DNA of 64,000 nucleotides from Rhizobium sp. 2MFCol3.1 (lineage in GTDB: Bacteria > Pseudomonadota > Alphaproteobacteria > Rhizobiales > Rhizobiaceae), in NCBI RefSeq assembly GCF_000377565.1, contig NZ_KB898361.1, forward strand, positions 62,001 to 126,000. Reading direction: 5' to 3'. The position numbers were made by a program, and so were the translations under genes. A model generated the notes under the pieces. The model did not search any database. It saw only the letters and a program-made list of their open reading frames with translations, and was not told the DNA's origin. Shown in pieces: positions 61,724 through 64,000 of the stretch. Positions within the stretch are counted from its first letter, which is position 1. Each line of letters begins with the position of its first letter.

Positions 61724-61885
61724 ATGACTTCCTCAATAACCACAAAGATCGCAGCTGCTCTTTGCGTCATGCTGGCCCTCAGCTCTTGCGGCAATACGAT
61801 CCGCGGCATGGGCAAGGATGCGGCCAACACCGTTGACGCAACGCAGAATGCGGGCAATCGGGTTGGCAACGCCGCCGCCAAGTAA
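61724..61885 (+). CDS. Entericidin A/B-family lipoprotein
   Basis: The 53-residue protein has a lipoprotein signal with lipobox LSSC (Cys22) after a hydrophobic core (KIAAALCVMLAL). The mature part, CGNTIRGMGKDAANTVDATQ, matches the entericidin family of small cell-envelope lipoproteins, originally described as a stationary-phase toxin/antidote pair in E. coli. Here only one is present. A longer in-frame ORF begins 21 codons upstream but has no signal. Confidence 0.85.
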   Translation: MTSSITTKIAAALCVMLALSSCGNTIRGMGKDAANTVDATQNAGNRVGNAAAK

Positions 61886-62067
61886 GGCGGCTAGCTGCGG
61901 CTCGGTTATCACCATCGCTTGCAAGAGCAGATTCTCGGCCGGGGCGTCTCGATTGCCTCGGCGGCTATCTTTACCGGCAAGCTGATCACCCCTACTCTGT
62001 CACCGCATTCGCTAAACGAGCTACGCTCGCCCACAGTATAGGTGAGCGCGAGCATGAGGGTATGGTC

Positions 62068-62397
62068 ATGACCGTTCGTCCGCCTCAATCGCTGAGGCAG
62101 CCTTTCTCGGTCGAGAGCGGGTTCAATGTTCTCGAGTATGAATTGAGAGCGGAGCGCGCGAGTTCGCTTGGACGAAGCGGCCTGAAGGCCGAGGCGGCGT
62201 TGGCCGAGCTTAACGCGTGGGATCCCGCGCGCCATGGGCAGGATGATCGCGACGCGCGTCTTCGCAAAGCGGCGGACGCCGTATGGGATCTTTTCGTCCA
62301 GCGTGAGATTTGCGGTCTACGCAACACTCGCGACGTTATCCAACGCTACGGCATTCCGGATGAGGTGCTCGTGCGGCTTGGATCGACGCAGAAGTAG
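62068..62397 (+). CDS. DUF6665-like hypothetical protein
   Basis: The 109-residue protein starts at the second of two nearby ATGs, where GAGGG has proper spacing. It is helical and charged: FNVLEYELRAERASSLGRSG, AALAELNAWDPARH, then VWDLFVQREICGLRNTRDVI. I recall a rhizobial family (DUF6665) with these features. Function unknown. It converges with the diguanylate cyclase gene, the stops 14 bases apart. Confidence 0.65.
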   Translation: MTVRPPQSLRQPFSVESGFNVLEYELRAERASSLGRSGLKAEAALAELNAWDPARHGQDDRDARLRKAADAVWDLFVQREICGLRNTRDVIQRYGIPDEVLVRLGSTQK

Positions 62398-62411
62398 CGC
62401 GTACCTGCCCT

Positions 62412-64000
62412 TCAGGCGGAGCCACGCCGTTTGCTATCCTCCGGCATCAGCACCGAGGCCATGACTGTCCTGTTGCGCCCTTGGCCCTTCGCTTGCAGCA
62501 ATGCCGCGTCGGCGCGTGTCAGCAAAGTCGAGACGGCAGCGCCTTCCGTAAGAGAGCCGACGCCGATCGATACCGAAATCGGCCCGAGAATGCGGCCGCG
62601 ATGAGAGAGCGCCAGTCCGCGGATGTTGGACCTCAGGCGCTCGGCGATGTCGAATCCTTCCGCATCGCTGATATCGGGCAGCAGGACCGTGAACTCCTCG
62701 CCGCCGAAGCGGTAGGCGCGGCCGGCGTCGCCGATCGTGTCGAGAATGGTCTGGGCGACGTAGCGCATGACCTCGTCGCCGGCGTCATGGCCGAACTCGT
62801 CGTTGAAGCGCTTGAAGTGATCGATATCGACCATCATGCAGCTGAGCTGCTCCAGCTCGCGATCGCGTGCGTGATTGTTCATGTCCTCATCGAGTGAGCG
62901 CCTGTTATAGAGCCCCGTCAGCGCGTCGCGAATGGAGAGGTTGGTCAGCTTGTCGCGCAGCTGCAGGTTGGCGGCGGCTAGGCCGATGTTCTCGGCGATC
63001 AGCTCCAAATAGAGCCGGGACGCCTCGGCTTCCATATGGCCTTGCGGCCGCTCTTCGAAATAGAGCAACCCGACGACATCGCCCTGCGCCGTCAGCGGAA
63101 CGCACAGTCCCATCGTATCGGACTGGTCGAGATGCTGGCAGCTGATGTCGCCGTGCTCGTGCGAGCTTACATGCGGACGGCCGCGTCGCAGGCCCCAGCA
63201 GGCCGTCGCCGGAAATACAGGCTCGGAGCGCAGCGGCTCATGCCATGAGGAGATGCGCGACAATGTCGAGCGGCTTTCGTTCATGATGTAGAGGTTGCCC
63301 GCGAGATCGGGAAAGATCTGCGGGGAGAACAGGGCTACGACTTCGGCCAGCTCCTCCTGCGCCTGACAGGCCTGCAGGCGGTGCATCATCTGCAAGATGA
63401 GGTCCTTCGTCTGCTGGTCGCGCCGGCGCTCGGCGTCCAGACGATCGCGCTCCAGCCCGTTTTCGCGGAAGATGTGGATGGCCTCGTTCATCTCGCCAAT
63501 CTCGTCGCGGCGGCGATCAAGCGGCACGTCGACCGCGTAATCCTGCTTGGCCAGACGCGTGACGATGCCGGTCATGCGCATCAAGGGCATGGCGACGCGG
63601 CGCTTGAGGATGAAATAAAGGACACTCAAGAACAGGGCGGCGGTGACGGCGAGCAGCGTCTTGGCGATGAACCCCCACCAGTCGCTGCGCAGCTGGGTGT
63701 CGTGCATGACCGACTGGGTGCGGGCGTTCGCCAGATCGCGAAAGCGGGTGACAGCGGCGAGGAGCGCCGTCTGCAGGCGGTCATGTTCCGGGCCGAACAA
63801 GGTTTGGCGGGCGCCGGCCTGGTCGCCGTTGCGATACGCGGCGATCGCCTCTTCTTCAATCTTGTCGAGAACGTCGGCGTTCTTCTCCACGTCCTCGAGC
63901 GCCTGCAACTCGATAGGCGCGGCGCCCAAGTCGCGCACGCTCCGGATCGCGCGCTCGCGCCGGCGCTCCTCGCCTTCTTTGCCCTGGAAGGCATCGAGAT
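62412..64000 (-). CDS. Membrane-bound diguanylate cyclase with HAMP, GAF and GGDEF domains (5' end cut by window)
   Basis: The frame is open to the window edge, so the N-terminus is missing; an internal GTG at 63938 is not the real start because the coiled sensor region continues upstream of it. Visible parts: a four-helix sensor-like region, a membrane helix (FIAKTLLAVTAALFLSVLYF), HAMP (KRRVAMPLMRMTGIVTRLAK), a GAF-like domain, and a GGDEF domain with active-site RFGGEEF. The inhibitory RxxD site normally just before it is absent (GDAG). It should make c-di-GMP from two GTP in response to an external signal and might lack product inhibition. Confidence 0.92.
   Translation of the reverse strand, partial: LDAFQGKEGEERRRERAIRSVRDLGAAPIELQALEDVEKNADVLDKIEEEAIAAYRNGDQAGARQTLFGPEHDRLQTALLAAVTRFRDLANARTQSVMHDTQLRSDWWGFIAKTLLAVTAALFLSVLYFILKRRVAMPLMRMTGIVTRLAKQDYAVDVPLDRRRDEIGEMNEAIHIFRENGLERDRLDAERRRDQQTKDLILQMMHRLQACQAQEELAEVVALFSPQIFPDLAGNLYIMNESRSTLSRISSWHEPLRSEPVFPATACWGLRRGRPHVSSHEHGDISCQHLDQSDTMGLCVPLTAQGDVVGLLYFEERPQGHMEAEASRLYLELIAENIGLAAANLQLRDKLTNLSIRDALTGLYNRRSLDEDMNNHARDRELEQLSCMMVDIDHFKRFNDEFGHDAGDEVMRYVAQTILDTIGDAGRAYRFGGEEFTVLLPDISDAEGFDIAERLRSNIRGLALSHRGRILGPISVSIGVGSLTEGAAVSTLLTRADAALLQAKGQGRNRTVMASVLMPEDSKRRGSA

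Noticed and set aside
60443..62067. A genomic island inserted at tRNA-Lys
   Set aside because: No integrase, no repeat of the tRNA 3' end downstream, and the small genes there are ordinary rhizobial families.
63938..63940. A GTG start for the diguanylate cyclase at 63938
   Set aside because: The same frame stays open upstream to the window edge with continuous helical sensor-like sequence (LDAFQGKEGEERRRERAIRS), so the true start lies outside.

Overview
The window is a stretch of ordinary chromosome from a Rhizobiaceae alphaproteobacterium of the Rhizobium/Agrobacterium/Sinorhizobium group. The evidence is high GC, a phosphatidylcholine synthase (Pcs) gene, a RIME-like mosaic repeat, and several families typical of rhizobia (DUF1489, DUF2336, DUF6665-like, BTLCP peptidase, PAS_5 protein, many FCD-type GntR regulators). 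I see no prophage, insertion sequence, CRISPR array or integrative element. Genes run off both ends: a citrate synthase at the left and a diguanylate cyclase at the right.

Left part (1-12 kb). A divergent citrate synthase pair, one fused to a helix-turn-helix domain, shares a short promoter region holding a perfect 16-bp palindrome. A soluble chemoreceptor with duplicated PAS domains follows, then a RIME-like repeat, the leftward group tpiA, secG, pyrG, a secreted alpha/beta hydrolase, parE, and an FCD-GntR/OsmC pair. The start codon of that GntR gene lies inside a near-perfect 20-bp palindrome.

Middle part (12-39 kb). This holds housekeeping and envelope genes: an AI-2E family permease, a DUF2336 protein, a nitroreductase/flavin reductase pair, thrS, an operon of an IscU-like protein with yidD and a DUF1697 gene, folE-hisI, a patatin-like esterase, a CBS protein, a rhomboid protease, PAS and tandem PilZ proteins, a prolyl aminopeptidase, a BTLCP peptidase, a DacA-like carboxypeptidase with a SPOR domain, L-serine dehydratase, a DUF599/DUF1624 pair, a MerR regulator overlapping its own promoter, mgtE, a deformylase-like protein with lost metal ligands, and DUF502.

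Right part (39-64 kb). Everything from DUF502 (38.3 kb) to pcs (54.5 kb) is on the minus strand. It includes the amino-sugar genes glmU-glmS, a YtfQRT-YjfF type sugar ABC transporter with its own FadR-type regulator, and a BMP-type (nucleoside-like) ABC transporter behind a quinone oxidoreductase and pcs. After that come a ferredoxin-NADP reductase, another GntR, a MacAB-like exporter, tRNA-Lys(UUU), a methyltransferase, small stress-type proteins (DUF2934, entericidin) and the diguanylate cyclase.

The best leads are the degenerate peptide deformylase, the HTH-citrate synthase pair with its palindrome, an orphan strong terminator suggesting a small RNA upstream of the rhomboid gene, operator-like palindromes at several regulator genes, and a twin CX3C tail on a membrane acyltransferase-like protein. 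None amounts to a clearly new multi-gene system.
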